A stretch of 64,000 nt of DNA. It comes from Oscarella lobularis (taxonomy: Eukaryota; Porifera; Homoscleromorpha; Homosclerophorida; Oscarellidae). Positions 24,236 through 36,739 of this stretch are shown here, piece by piece; position 1 is the stretch's first letter, and the number at the start of each line of letters is the position of its first letter. The translations under genes and the position numbers were made by a program. The stretch is taken from NCBI RefSeq assembly GCF_947507565.1, contig NC_089177.1:3284648-3348647 (forward strand). Direction: 5' to 3'. The notes beneath the pieces are model-generated. The model was not told where the DNA came from, did no database searches, and saw nothing but the letters and a program-made list of their open reading frames with translations.

Positions 24236-25249
24236 ATGGCCGAAGCATCACCTCGCTCCGCGCCAGCGGCGGAGAGCGATCCCAAACCCGTCTGCATCGT
24301 CTGTCTAGGCATGGCAGGCTCTGGCAAGACGACATTCGTCCAGCGCTTGAACGCGCATCTGCACGAACGTCGCAAGCCGCCCTACACAATCAATCTCGAC
24401 CCCGCAGTGCGCGAACTCCCCTATCCAGCGAACATCGACATCTGCGACACGATCGACTACAAGTCCGTAATGAAAGACTACAGCATGGGCCCGAACGGAG
24501 CGATCGTCACGTCGCTAAACCTATTCGCAACGCGATTCGATCAAGTTCTCGCCTACGTCGAACGCCAGCAGCGCGAGCGCGCGCGCCACGTCCTCATCGA
24601 CACGCCGGGACAAATCGAAGTGTTCACGTGGTCGGCGAGCGGCGCAATCATAACCGAATCGCTCGCCGCTTCGTTTCCCACCGTCGTCGCCTACATAATC
24701 GACACGCCGCGCTGCGCTAACCCCGTCACATTCATGTCGAACATGCTCTACGCGTGTAGCATACTTTATCGCACCAAACTACCCTTCGTCGTAGTCCTAA
24801 ACAAAACCGACGTAATCGATCCGAAATTCGCGATCGAATGGATGCGCGATTTCGACGCATTTCACGCGGCGCTCGCCGCCGAAACGTCCTACGTTTCGGG
24901 TCTCGCTCGATCGATGGCGCTCGTCTTGGACGAATTCTATCAGAATTTGTCGTGCGTCGGCGTTTCGGCGGCACTCGGCGGCGCGTGCATCGACGAGTTT
25001 TTTAGCGCCGTCGACGCGGCGCGCGTCGAGTACGAGACCGTCTATCGGCCTCAGATCGAACGGCTCAAGCGCGAACGAGATCGCGACGAGGAGACGGCGA
25101 AACGGCGACAGTTGGAACGATTGAGACGGGATATGGGACGGGGGGAGGAGGTTGCCATGACAGTCGGTTCGGAGGAGGGAGAGGGAGAGGGGCCCATTCC
25201 TACTGGGGGAGATGGATTTCAAATAGATTTGGATGGCGGGGAAAACTGA
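24236..25249 (+). CDS. GPN1: GPN-loop GTPase 1 (XAB1), intronless
   Basis: A cytoplasmic GTPase that with GPN3 helps assemble and import RNA polymerase II. The 337-residue frame starting MAEASPRSA carries the P-loop GMAGSGKTT, the defining Gly-Pro-Asn loop (SMGPNGAI), the switch motif DTPGQIE and the NKTD guanine-specificity motif. The C-terminus is a charged helical stretch ending in an acidic Gly/Glu tail, as in GPN1. Upstream in-frame methionines exist (from 24044) but overlap the divergent phosphodiesterase start, and the family N-terminus fits the 24236 ATG. Unlike most neighbours it has no intron, which may reflect an ancient retrocopy or intron loss. Confidence 0.94.
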   Translation: MAEASPRSAPAAESDPKPVCIVCLGMAGSGKTTFVQRLNAHLHERRKPPYTINLDPAVRELPYPANIDICDTIDYKSVMKDYSMGPNGAIVTSLNLFATRFDQVLAYVERQQRERARHVLIDTPGQIEVFTWSASGAIITESLAASFPTVVAYIIDTPRCANPVTFMSNMLYACSILYRTKLPFVVVLNKTDVIDPKFAIEWMRDFDAFHAALAAETSYVSGLARSMALVLDEFYQNLSCVGVSAALGGACIDEFFSAVDAARVEYETVYRPQIERLKRERDRDEETAKRRQLERLRRDMGRGEEVAMTVGSEEGEGEGPIPTGGDGFQIDLDGGEN

Positions 25250-25321
25250 TATTAATTAAATTTAGTCTAAAAGTGGAGTTTTTGCATATGGGATATAAAA
25301 CTAGAGACTAGAAAGTCACTC

Positions 25322-25811
25322 CTAGTCTATTGGATCCGTAGTTGCAGCTTGCTTCTCTCGCAGTAGCTTTTGCAGGTGAGCGTCGTCGTCGTCGAACTTT
25401 GAGTCAGGATAGAGCGCTTTAAGCCGTTCCCTTTCCGAGCGCGCGACGCCGTTCTGGTAGAATTTCATTAGTTGGTTTTGAAAGCCAAAATTGGGACCGG
25501 CTTGGGGTCGAGCGCAGCGCACCGCTTCCAGTATCTCCGGCCAGCCAAAGTGGGTGACACTCATCAGATAGGCACACGTTATAGTCACGGCGCGAGATAC
25601 TCCGGCAATGCTGTAGAATTCAGGATTGGCGGGGAAAGGGTTTTTTTCTGAAGGGGTCTCGCGTTTTTACCAGTGAACGAGCACTGTCCCACCGCTGAGC
25701 CTTTGTATATAACCGTATTAGGGATGTGCGATAGGGTCTGAGAGGAGTTTTGTTACCTGGCTTGGTGAATGAAGTTCGTGCAATCTTGAAAATATTTCGA
25801 GCTAATAATAG

Positions 25812-25842
<31 letters not shown>

Positions 25843-26256
25843 TTCTTTCTATTTATTAGACGGCACGCCGCTCAAGACGCACGCAAGGTAAGAATTAGAG
25901 CAACTTACAGATCTTCCGTGGGACTGTCGTCGACGTCGAGGCACTTGTACTTTAGATACTGCGAGTACAGATGCAAAAACGGCTCAATGCTTTAGTTCGG
26001 AGCGAGTCTTTACATCGTAGTGTTCTTTGGCAGACGAGTGGAGAGACACGACATGCGTGATACTGTTCTCCTTCAGTTGTTGCTCGTCTTTCGCGTCTAT
26101 TTAGGAGAAGGCCGGTTTTTTTGCATAATTACTAAAGCGTGTTCACACTCGACCTCGACAACTGCCCACGAAGAGGCCGGGAACAATCTAGGGGTGGGTG
26201 ACGATCTGTCAACGCATTAGAAGCAAAGATAGAACCTTGTTCATTCCGTTTCCCAT
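25322..26256 (-). CDS. DUSP22: Dual-specificity phosphatase 22/15-like, N-myristoylated
   Basis: A small atypical dual-specificity phosphatase of the JNK-pathway-associated type. The first seven residues, MGNGMNK, equal those of human DUSP22 and form an N-myristoylation signal, so it should sit on inner membranes. Reading on the minus strand: IVPGLFVGSC, then DEQQLKENSITHVVSLH, the general-acid region CLDVDDSPTEDL, then FIHQAR. The signature loop HCIAGVSR (HCx5R) spans an intron near 25,670. FGWPEILEAVRCARPQAGPNFGFQNQL then matches the family. The C-terminal tail (SKFDDDDAHLQKLLREKQ) is family-like in position but not in sequence. At least six short introns are present. It is convergent with GPN1 (72 bp between stop codons) and divergent from the PEP-synthase-like gene. 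Confidence 0.9.
25814..25842. repeat. (TAA)n microsatellite in a DUSP22 intron
   Basis: About nine TAA units on the plus strand, inside a short intron of the minus-strand gene. Confidence 0.85.
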
Positions 26257-26841
26257 TTTTGCAGCACCAGTTAGTTGAATTCAACATTAGTATCCTATAC
26301 GGGGTTTAACTTAAAGCGGAAGTGACGTCTTGCGGAAAAATGTACAAAAATCGTTTGTTCTTGTTTATAAACGAAATAGAAGGTAGGTGAATAGTTGGCG
26401 TGTGCAGTTTCTGACGATCGATTGTTCATTGTATGCAGATGAGGACACGTGATTCACACACCTTGTGGAAGTGTCCGACCGTAAACTTACATGTGGTCAA
26501 AATGAGAATCGAAGGCGCACACGGCTTGCGGGTATGGCATGTCTAACAAAAGCCGTGCCAGACGAATCTGTTTATTTGTTATTGTCTGCTAGCATCGTTC
26601 AAACGATGCAAGCGGAACCCCGACCAATTCTCCCTAGTCAATATTTGGTCTAATGCCGAAAGGAAATAGGCTACAAGCCGAGCGACAAAACGACCACAAA
26701 CTGTGTCAACCGTCCACGTGACCGGCGTAGCGGGGGAGGAAGACGAGTTTATCAACAGAGGCACGAGCTACTAAAAGGTACGCACGCCAGCGTCACCGCA
26801 CGCGGTCATAACGATGCAAATTTCAGAAGAACAACAGCGAT
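26257..26841. promoter_or_regulatory. Divergent intergenic region, DUSP22 / PEP-synthase-like gene
   Basis: 585 bp with no recognised gene. It has a composite ETS plus CRE-like element, GCGGAAGTGACGTC (26317-26330, TGACGTC at 26323-26329), close to the DUSP22 start. A CACGTGAC E-box lies near 26,715. A probable 5'-leader intron of the plus gene starts AAAAG|GTACGC near 26,778 and ends TTTCAG before 26,827. Confidence 0.5.
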
Positions 26842-29800
26842 ATGTATTCGGAACGAAACAGCAGCCCCTCTCGTTTAGCAGACCGCCGACTTTCACCTGA
26901 TGACGTCAAGAAGGTACGCAGTAGGAGGTGGCATTTTAATTGGATCACGAGCAGTTTGTTTACGTTATCTCACTCGGACACGTGCAAGGGGCGTAGCAGG
27001 TCGCGGGGCTGCGGCTCCGCAAACCATAAGAGGCCCCGTGCCAATCGCTAGCCCATCACAAAAATCCGGTTACGAGCGCGAACCCGAGCGATGTCATTTT
27101 TCATTCTCGCCACCTTGTCATTGCTCGCAATCGCGATGATCGCCATCGCTACATCACGTCGACGTCGCCGCGGCATTCGCGCGCGCGATCGCACCTCGTG
27201 TCATCGTCTTCCCAGCGATCCGTCTCGCGGCGCCCTTCATCGCTGCAAAACGTGGTTCTACTACGCTCTCGTCACATTGCGTCGCATGCGCTCGCAGACG
27301 GCGGCGGCGGTGTCTCGCCGGCTGCGGTCGGAGCCGGCGGCTGATCTGTCCGATTCGAAAGACGGCGAGTACGCAGTCGACTCGGTCTACGTAAACGGCT
27401 TTTCGGCGGACGGCGAACGTGCCGTTTTTCTACGCGTGTGTCGTCGTCCGGCCGTCGATAAAGCGGAACTGTGGCTCGTCGTGCAGCACGAAGCGATCGG
27501 CTCGCTTCGCCTTCCCGTTCATCCGCACTGCTACGTCGACGCGCCGACAAGCGACGTCGAGAACGGATTCGCCGCCCAAGGACTCCGAATCGATTGCGTC
27601 GAACCGGGCAGGATATGGAAGGCGACGTACAGCGGTCATTTGAGGTAGATAGAGTAGGGGCGATTCTCCTTTCTAAACGAGGGGCGTGGGACGATATTCG
27701 ATTTCCCTCGCGCGTTCGTGTTTATGTTTACGCTATGAAAAGAGTGCATGAGAGATAGCATGCAAATTGCGTCGGCAGTTGTTTCTCTTCGAGAATCGGT
27801 CGCCGTTTAGCGAAGCCGGTCGCTTTCCTTCGCACGGTCTCACCCGAGCTCCGCGTCAATTGGGCCCATTAGGGGGATCGGCATCACGTGTACGTGCACG
27901 TGCCAATAGAGCGCGAGAACCGGCTGTTTCCATTCGATGTCGTTCCTTTCCACATCCGACTTCTTCTTACAAGATTTATTTATAGACTCGATCAGTCGGG
28001 GGTAGCGGATGAAACGAAGCGAGAAGTTTTCGTTCGGCTGCGTTTGAGGTAGGCGCGCTTTTTCGTCCCTCGCTAATTAATCGGCGGGGCGTTCGGTCAA
28101 TTGCAAAAACGCGTGTTGATACAGATGGTCGGCGTTCACAGGAATATTCGACTTCGAAACGGAGACGCATCCGTGGGCAATAGCGGACGCGCTCGCCCGC
28201 GAAACGATGAACCCGGAAACGCGGGAGAAACTCGAGAAGTGCGCGGGAACCCCCCAGGGACACCTGCTCTCGTTTCGAATAAAGACATGCATTTTTCCTC
28301 TAGGGCCGAAGGAAGTCAATTGCACTGGGAACAGTGGGGTCAATTGAGCGGAACGTTGACCGTCGACGAAGAGGATTACGAATTGAATTTGAGAGGCATG
28401 AGAGATCGGAGCATAGGTATAGAATGGGAGGGGGGATGCGGAAGTCGCGGGGGCTCTTGGTATCTTAAAAAAATGCATGTGGTCGTGCTTTCTCTTGGGA
28501 CAAATGCTCCCAAAGCTAAAGGGCTTCTCGGTTTGCAGGACGTCGGAAGTGGGCGGAGCTTACAGGGTACTGTTTACACTTTGGGCACCTGCAGGTGAGA
28601 AGAAAAAAAAGGAACGGGCATCTGGCGTCGGGAATTTGATCGAAAGCCAGTGGAAGAATGCGGAGCTCTCACGGCTTTTTGGTTTATTTATAGAACGGTG
28701 CAGTTTTTCACGTGGCGGTGGTCAGCACGTCGAACACGTTTGGCAGGTAAGTCATAGCAGAGATAGGAAGTAAAAAAGAAGGGGCAAACGCATTCGCAGG
28801 GTCGTCAGTGGATACGTAATGAAACCGAACGGCGTGTGCGAAGCCGTGACGAGCTGCACGTTCGATTTGGAAGCATTCGTGAACGCCGAGACCCTTCCCA
28901 CTCACTACACGTTCACGTTCGACACAGGTAGAGAGGAAACTAAGCGTCGCGCGCGGATTGAATAAATGTAAGAACGCGTGGTTTGTCTCGCGTTTAGCGA
29001 ACGACGAGTACGACGTGGAATGTCGCGTCGACGAGGATATCCTCTTCCTCTGCGGCGCTCGCGACGATCGGGCGGAAATTCACGAACGAAAGACGAAATT
29101 CGTCGTGAACGGTTTCGCCGGCGTCGGCGTGAGTGAAGTCAAAGTGCGAGACGATGGCGGGAAAGTGACGGGAAGCCGAAAAAACGCGCCAGCTCACCTG
29201 CCAATCATTCCGACGTCGGCCAATCAAATGACGACCAGCTTGACAATGCGTCTCACCGATCCGCGCGCCCGGCTAACCGAGTTGACCGGCGGAAAGGGAT
29301 CCCAATTGGCCCAGCTTGCCGCTATGAAATCTCCCCAGGCAATGCTCGACGACCGGAAGTTATTGTCGCAAAAAAAATGAACCTCTTAGGTTACGGTGCC
29401 TGATGGATTTTGTATCACGTCGGCCTCTCTGGATAAACATCTGGAGGTATATTGTATCAATTGTAATTAGACACAGGGACCGCACGACGCTAAACACCCC
29501 CCCCTCGAGCGACTCGATCTCGCAACGACCCTTTTAGTCTTTTACCAAATTGGAACCCGATCGCATGCATGCATTTGACCCCCGTTTAGTTGCAAAGGGC
29601 TCATACGCTGTTTTTTTCTGCAGGTCAACGCCGACATAATAGACGCTTTGAGAGACCTTAGAAATCGTTGGTAAGTGCTCGCGAAGCGGCGAAGCGTGGG
29701 GTCTCGCGTTTCACGCTCACTTTTCGTTTCTTCTAAGGAACCGAAGCGGCGATCTTCGCGCCGGATACGAAAGGTGACACTTGTATACGATCTTTACGCC

Positions 29801-32800
29801 CGCGCGCGCGTCTCTAACTATAGTTCTTTTCGCCGGGGGTCGCGGCGGCGGTTTTCTCTCGTGTGCAGAATCGAGACGGCATTTGCCAACTCATTTATTC
29901 CCGCCGACGTCAGAGAAGCCGTTCGAATGGAATACGATGCTCTGTGCGAAGGCGACGAGACCACGCCCGTTGCTGTTCGCTCATCAGCCGTTGGTAAGGA
30001 AGCGCACGTGCCGCGAAAGAAAAAAAACGCGGGAAATTTTTTTTATTGTCAAAGGCGAGGACGGCGGAACGAGCTCCGCCGCCGGTCAAATGAAAACTTT
30101 TCTCAACGTTCGAGGAGCGAACGACGTAATGCGTTGCGTCGTCGATTGCTGGGCGTCGCTTTTCTCGCACCAAGCCGTTCAGTATCGACGACAGCACGGC
30201 TGGCCGATCGTCACTCCCATGGCAGTCGTCGTTCAGCGAATGGCGCGTGCGCACACGGCCGGCGTTTTGTTTACCGCCGATCCAATTACGGGCAATCCGA
30301 AGTCGATTGTAATTAATGCCGCTCGAGGGCTCGGCGAGGTGAAGAGAACGCCTATTTCATATGCGCGCACTTACGCGACGTCTTTGTTTTCAGGCTGTTG
30401 TGTCTGGAGAATGCGATCCGGACGAGATCAAACTGGAACGTCGGAGTGCAACGGGCGTTTCCATCGTTTCCGGTAAGAGACCCTAGAAAAATATACGCCG
30501 ACTATTCGAAAAAAAGCTTTTTCTCCCGTTAGATTCAAATGATTGTTGTTTGTCTAGTCGACAGATCACTGCTCTCGCTCATTTGGGACTCGAAGTGAGC
30601 ATAGAGAGCAGATTGTGTATATAGGAGGTGGAATTCGATTTGTTTTGGCTCATAGATTGAGAACGCCTTCGGTTTCGCCGTTGACGTCGAGTGGGCAGAG
30701 TGCGGTGGTTCCTTTTACGTACTTCAGGTCGGAAAACGGGAAGTGTTTCATCAACGAATTATATCCCAAGCCCCCTCTTCCTCTCCCCAGGCGCGACCCA
30801 TCACCGCTCTGATGACCGAAACGGACGACGAACTGATGAAGGAACTCGACACGGCGCTCGCTTCCGATTCCGAACATTTGACGACGTGCAATATTGGGTG
30901 AGTCTTCGCGACAATATGGTGCCGTCATTTCGGCAATTTCTCGTTTGCATATCTCCCCCCCCCCGTGCAGCGAAGTTTCTCCCGGTGCGTCGACGCCTCT
31001 CACGCAGAGCGTTTTCTTGCAAACAATCGAGACGGTCCTGCAGAGAATGCAAGTTCAATTCGGCGTCATGCCGGCATCGGTGACGCCCGCCTACAAATGC
31101 ATCGGCACCTACTTCGGCCACAGTTTCATCAATTTGCACGTGAGACAGGAAAACCAACGACAAAACCGCCAATAATAATAATAATCGAGTCTTTGCAGAC
31201 GTTGGGCAATACGTTCGAGAATAATAGCCTATTCGGCGACAAGATGGGCTGCGAGTTGGGTCTTTGCGGACGGGTAAGACTAAGGAGACTCTCGCGGCAC
31301 CCGGTTTCATCGCGTCTATGTGTGCACTATTGTCTTTTGCAAGCCTGTGCATGATCTGACGATGGACATGATTGTGTCGCACAATGGAAAGTCGTCGTTT
31401 TTTCGACGAATCATGAATGGATTTGCGTCGTTGTGTGTAAGAAGAGAGTTCTTTGTTTATTAGTGGATATTTTAATCGATTTTTTTTCAGTACATTATGA
31501 GAGGTAGCAAAAAGTTGCCCGAGCTGCAGTCTTTGCTCGATGCCCAGTTCATCGAAAAGAAAAGAAATGTCCGTTGTATGTACGAAGAAATTGACCGTCT
31601 TTTGCCTGTTTTGCAAAAGGTGAGCAAGATTCTCTCTAAAAATGTCTAAAAAATCACACTCTCTTCTTAGACGTGGGGCATACACATGCAATTGAGTGCC
31701 AAGTCCGGCTCATTGAGTTGCATTTTAGTTCGCATTCTCGCCGGTCAATCAGCAAAGGGTGCGACGCCCCGCGCTTCACCAGCATTCCGTTCGCGAATGA
31801 TCATTTTTTAGAACTAACAGCCGAGGTTCTATCCGATGTTGCTATGCTATTGTCGACCTGCAGTAATGTCGTCAGTGCTGACGTGCCGTCTGCACTCGAG
31901 GTAAAGATAGTGAAGTCTCTTAGCTAATAGCGAACGTTATGAGACTTTTCCTATCAAAAATTAATAGACTTTGACGGTGCGTTTTCTATAGAAACTCGCT
32001 GAAAGCGTCATAAACACAGCAGGACGACGAATGGCTTTGAAGTTTATTGGTTTGGACGCGGAGGTAGACGGACACGGACGTTGTTGTCGTTTTCTCTTGG
32101 TGTTGAATTCCTTTTTTTTTGCGTTTTACAGTCGGCGTTGGTTTGGCTCAAGTCTGCCGGCAACCGAGTGTCGGCTGCTTTTCTTTCCTTTCTTGACAAA
32201 CACGGACATCGGTGTTTGCGAGAGGTGCGCGCGAGCGGTAGAAAAATTAATAGAGGATAATTTTTTCTTTCTGTAGAATGAATTGCGCGAGCAACCGTGG
32301 GGCACGAATCCCCTAACGCTCGTTCCTGTTCTGCAAGTAAGCGCGCCCCCGGCGAACCTTTTTTTTTTGAATAATTTGCCCCTTGGAAGGCTCTTATCCG
32401 ATCTCTTCTCAACAAAACCGGCGATCAGGATGGCAATTCCGCCGAGAAAACGAACGCAGTTTACACGGCCTACTGGGTTGAACGAGATTGTGCAGAGTCA
32501 CGAGATTACGACAGTTCTATCATTGATTCCATGAAAACGAAGCTGTCTTGGATGAATAAGTAGACGTCTTCCGCCTCTGCGAGTGAACTTTCTTTCAAGT
32601 TTTTCTTCTCGTATAGGAAATTGGTTCAGTTTATTTTGCCGCAAGCGCGAGAAGCCGTCAGACAGCGAGAACTAGGAAAAGTGATATAAAAACCGCAGCC
32701 CACACTTTAAAGATCTTATGATGAGTTCTATGCTATATAGTCTTTGGCCGTAAAGATGTCGGATCGCTTTCGCGAAGCCTACAATCATCTTGGCCACTTA

Positions 32801-33660
32801 CTTGTTGTCGAGGTAAATCTGCGGCGATGGAGAACGAGATTTTGATTTCGTTATCGTTTGCTACTTAGGAATATCTTCCCGATGCCGATCTCCTCTTCTT
32901 TTTCACTCACTACGAAATTGGACGGCTTGTTGCCGGCGATCGAACGCTCGTCACGAAGGCAGTTCGTCGAAGGAAGATTCACGCTGATCAAATGAAGCTC
33001 GCCTTTTTGCAGTTCAACGTCGGGCGACCGAAACCCGTAAGAAACGTCTAAAAAAATGTCTTTCGAGGATATTGGATTTTTGATTTTTCTATAGATTGTG
33101 AAAACTGACGAAACCGAATGTCCTCGTTCGTCCTTGTCCGGACTTCCCGTCAGTCGAGGAGTTATCAAAGGCAGAGCGAGAGTTGTTCTCAACGTCCAGG
33201 AGGCAGCCGACATTCAGGTAGGAAATTCCTTTTATATACGCCGCGCAACAGGTGTTCAAAAAAATGTTTTTATTGCAGCCAGGCGAGATCCTAATCACCC
33301 GCTGCACAGACGTCGGTTGGAGTCCCTACTTTCCCCTAATTGCCGGCCTGGTAACTGAGCTGGGCGGTCTTTTATCTCACGGTGAGTCATGATCCCTATC
33401 TTTCCTTCAATCATCATCAGTGTTCATTAATTATAATGTGTTTGTTTTCTCTTCTGCAAATAGGGGCGGTGGTCGCACGAGAGTACGGCTTGCCTTGCAT
33501 TGCTGGCGTGCCCGAGGCGACGTTTCACATTCAAACAGGTAGGCGGTGTTCGCTTTGAATTATAGCTGATTGACGTGAAACACGTTTGTTGATCGATTTA
33601 GGCGATTTGGTCCTGCTAAACGCAACTGGTGGCACTATCACCAAACTAAACGTATCTTGA
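26842..33660 (+). CDS. Membrane-anchored PEP-synthase-like / rifampicin-phosphotransferase-like protein
   Basis: A large animal member of the PEP/pyruvate phosphotransferase superfamily. A hydrophobic anchor with a basic stop (MSFFILATLSLLAIAMIAI then RRRRRG) begins at 27091. An upstream exon, MYSERNSSPSRLADRR at 26842, joins it in frame. A beta-rich N-terminal half follows (NLRGMRDRSIG, then LHFGHLQ). The ATP-grasp nucleotide-binding domain has GGKGSQLAQL, AVRSSAVGEDGGTSSAAGQ, AGVLFTADPITGNP and LQARPITALM. Near the C-terminus is the swivelling phosphohistidine domain GGLLSHGAVVAREYGLPCI, whose His carries phosphate in this family. The protein ends GGTITKLNVS. About 25 introns, one GC-AG, show it is a resident nuclear gene. 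Substrate in animals is unknown. The bacterial relatives make PEP or phosphorylate rifamycins. Confidence 0.9.
27885..27902. promoter_or_regulatory. E-box cluster in intron 1 of the PEP-synthase-like gene
   Basis: Three ACGTG cores in 18 bp: CACGTG at 27885-27890, TACGTG at 27891-27896 and CACGTG at 27897-27902, followed at once by GCCAAT. The host intron (about 27,645-27,983) is several times longer than usual here. Confidence 0.4.
29339..29389 (+). other. GC-AG intron in the PEP-synthase-like gene
   Basis: Donor CCCAG|GCAATG, acceptor CTCTTAG, 51 bp, phase 0. It joins LAAMKSPQ to VTVPDGFCIT, the order expected at the start of the ATP-grasp domain. Confidence 0.8.
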
Positions 33661-33938
33661 ACGACTTTGATTGAGGAAGCGAAGGAAATGATATCTTAGT
33701 TAGTCATTTAGACTGAGAGCGGCTGCAACTTTAGATGCGGCCGTGTATTTGCATTTCGGATGCTGGCATCTAATCATGTACAAAACTGTCCTACAAAACT
33801 GCTGCAGTATTGTCTACTAAAACGAAACGGCATATAGGCTGTTCATTTGATATGTACCTATCGAGAGCATTTGACGCAAACGTCGTTGCCTAGCACAACG
33901 AACTCGCGTGCGCTAATCGGCTTCGGTCCTGCACGAAA

Positions 33939-36594
33939 ATGGGCCTTGTCTCGGGAATGGAGTCCACTCAGCGGCAAAAATTGCTGCTAAAACTTCGAAA
34001 GAACGATACAACATACGGGTAAGCGTACTAGTAGAACCGAGGCCCCATTTGAGGGTAACCGTGGCTCGGGGGGCTCCAGCTTCATTGCGTACGCAATCGG
34101 CTTGGCTTGGTTCGTCGCACTAGCTCACGATTCATTAAACGGAGAGCTGTACGTGGACGAAAACGCACTCGTTCCCGGCTTGGCAAGGGAAGACTATTCG
34201 AGATCGACCGAAGCGTTTGAATTCGCTCGAGAATGGGAACAACTCGACGGGCAAAGGCAAACGCGAAATACTCGCACACACGTCATACGGGCACTCTACG
34301 CATCGCCTTAGAAACGCGGCCGTGTCTTGGCTTCAAAATAAACTTGCCACAGCGGGCCTCGAAGTGTATTTCCAAAACTTCAGCGTCGATTTTCCTTTTC
34401 CCGACTCAGTTCAGCCAAAGGCAATACGAAAATGATCCTAATCGGTAAATATAAATAAGCAATACTTTGGCTTTTCCTTCTCAGAGAATAAGTGGCACTA
34501 ACGTATACGGGATACTTAGAGCTCCTAGAGGAACTGGGGCCGAGTCGATCGTCCTCACGTCTCCCTATCGACTCGGGGGGTCGGACGGAAGTCTGACGGA
34601 AGTTTCTGCACCTTCTCATTATGGTGTAGCACTTCTTCTTTCGCTTGCACGCTATCTTCAAAGTTAGTGGCAAGCGATGTGTCAAAAAGACCATTTTTTT
34701 AATTAATCGCTTATAGCTTTGAACTATTGGTCGAAGGACGTCATATTTCTCTTTCCTTCGCACGATTTAATAGGAGTCCAAGCTTGGCTCGACTCCTACA
34801 CAAACATTAAATTGAGCAGTAAAGAAAATCTTCGCGAAAACGATATTTGCTGCGACTTTTTCTCTTAAGACATTGATGCTGATCCCCTCACCGGCCGTGC
34901 TGGCACTCTCCAAAGCGCACTAAACATAGAAATGGCTACGGAAACGTTTAACCTAATGGAAGTGGATGCGGGTTAAAATTACGTAGTCATTAATTATTAG
35001 AATATCTTCTTTATTTTATTAGTGAGTATAAATGGAATGGTTCCCAATTACGATGCCTATAGCATGGCCTATCGCGTTGCTCAGAGACACGGAATTCCCG
35101 TTGGACCCTTTGCCTCGGTAACAATAAAACGAACGGGACTTTAGTTATTTAATTGAATGGGGGATTCACAGAGTCTTACTGAGACTTTGGATAATTTTGA
35201 GGAGTACGTTCTCGCTCTTGAGACAATGTTGAAGTCTACGGCAGCGGAGGCGATTGGCATACCTGTAAGCAGTCACGGATTGTTTGTGAGGTAAAGGCAA
35301 TTCTCATAAGAGAGAAACTCACCACCACGCAGAAGGAGTAGCATATAAACTAGATATCGAGTTGAATCCGTTACTCTAAGGACAGTGAAAGATCGTAGCA
35401 AAAGTCAGGGACAAAATTTCGATTTGCGCGTCATGGGAAGGTTAACTTAGAATCATATGTAATTTTTAAGAGGGGGGGCTTATAAGATTTAATTTCCTAG
35501 GGTGGTCGAAGGGGTGGCTAGGTCAATGAACAATCTCCTAGAGCATTTGCATCACTCGTTTTTCTTTTACATTCAACCCAAGCCGGCTCGTTTCGTATCC
35601 GTTTCCCTCTACGCTCCTCCGGCGGCTCTCCTTCTACTGGGCCCCATACTCAAAATATCTTTTCGTGAAAATGCATGATGGGGGGAGGGGGGTCTATCAG
35701 TTCTTGATTATTTCTTAACTTTTTCTACGCTATATCTCTGTGGGTGATTTCGGGTAAAAAAGACGAATCGGACGACGCTTCTCTTTCGTCTAATACGGTA
35801 GTAAAAATGCGAAATTTTTCTAACTAAAAATTTATCCTTTTTCTATTCAGTACGCTTTTGATCAAGTATCAAGAAGAGTTGGTCTGCTGTTGCCCACGTG
35901 GTTGATCTGCATATCATCTGGTGTATTGACGTTCTTTGCTCCTCACTTGGCAGTCATCCTTCTACCTTCTATAAATCAAACTACCGCCGTTCTCGTGGGC
36001 CTCGGAGCATCAATTCTAATAGAAACGTTTCTCGCTCCCCTTGTGGTCTCCAAGTACAGTACATTCAACGTTTCTAAATTATCTTTTTTTTGAAATGTTT
36101 GATTAGGTTTCGAAGCGGGGGGCGTGTCGCATCCGAAAGAAATTTGCTTTTGTGCTTTGCTTTGGTCTATACAGCCGTTTTTCTGGCCGGGCTCTGTATG
36201 AGTAATTTTGCTATGGGATTGCTCGTTGCCACTGTTACTGTCATTCCTGTTTTGCTCGGTTTTCGAGGAGAAGACAAAAGGTGATTGTTTTGAGAGCCCG
36301 TTTTTTTTAATTAGATGATTTCTTTTTAGGAGTGGAACTCTGGGAAAAATCGTTCTTTTTATGGGTTCGCCTCCTCTTGTTTTATTTGCTTGTTGGAGTT
36401 GGCGTTTTCTACTGGTTGATTTTGTCTCAGCGAGTCATGTGATCGAAGCAGCGTTTGCTGCGTACAAGACAGCGATATTGTCGGGACTTCGCAACGGATA
36501 TTTAATTGGCAGTTGGTCTTATTTTGCAGTGACTCTTGGTTGGTGGCCGAGTTGGTTGCTTTTATGGGCAACCGCGTGGCAAAGAATTGATTAG
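33939..36594 (+). CDS. GPAA1: GPI transamidase subunit GAA1
   Basis: The GAA1 subunit of the ER GPI-transamidase complex, which attaches GPI anchors to proteins. The start MGLVSGMESTQRQKLLLKL leads to the first membrane helix (YAIGLAWFVALAH) and YVDENALVPGL. Family blocks follow: VSWLQNKLATAGLEVYFQNF, ISGTNVYGILRAPRGTGAESIVLT, WSKDVIFLFP, LIGVQAWLDSY, SRVGLLLPTWLICISSG and several C-terminal membrane segments ending TAWQRID. Around 14 short introns interrupt it and estimated size is near the human 621 residues. One intron is GC-AG. The stop of the upstream PEP-synthase-like gene is 278 bp away on the same strand. Confidence 0.93.
34257..34311 (+). other. GPAA1: GC-AG intron in GPAA1
   Basis: Donor CAAAG|GCAAAC, acceptor CGCCTTAG, 55 bp, phase 2. 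It joins EWEQLDGQR to NAAVSWLQNKL, matching the family alignment; unspliced reading fails. Confidence 0.82.
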
Positions 36595-36739
36595 CGCGGT
36601 GCATGTATACGGGGATGATTGTGTCTATGGTGAGGAGGCGTGGCAACTCTGTTTCAAGCGTGCGCAAATCGACTTTGCCTGTGTTTGAAGTTTATTCGGC
36701 GAAATTTCACTATCTGCGGCACAATTTCGATACGAAAAA

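Noticed and set aside
27272-27550. Minus-strand ORF opposite the first exon of the PEP-synthase-like gene
   Set aside because: The plus-strand frame carries the membrane anchor and family sequence; the antisense frame is Arg-rich shadow.
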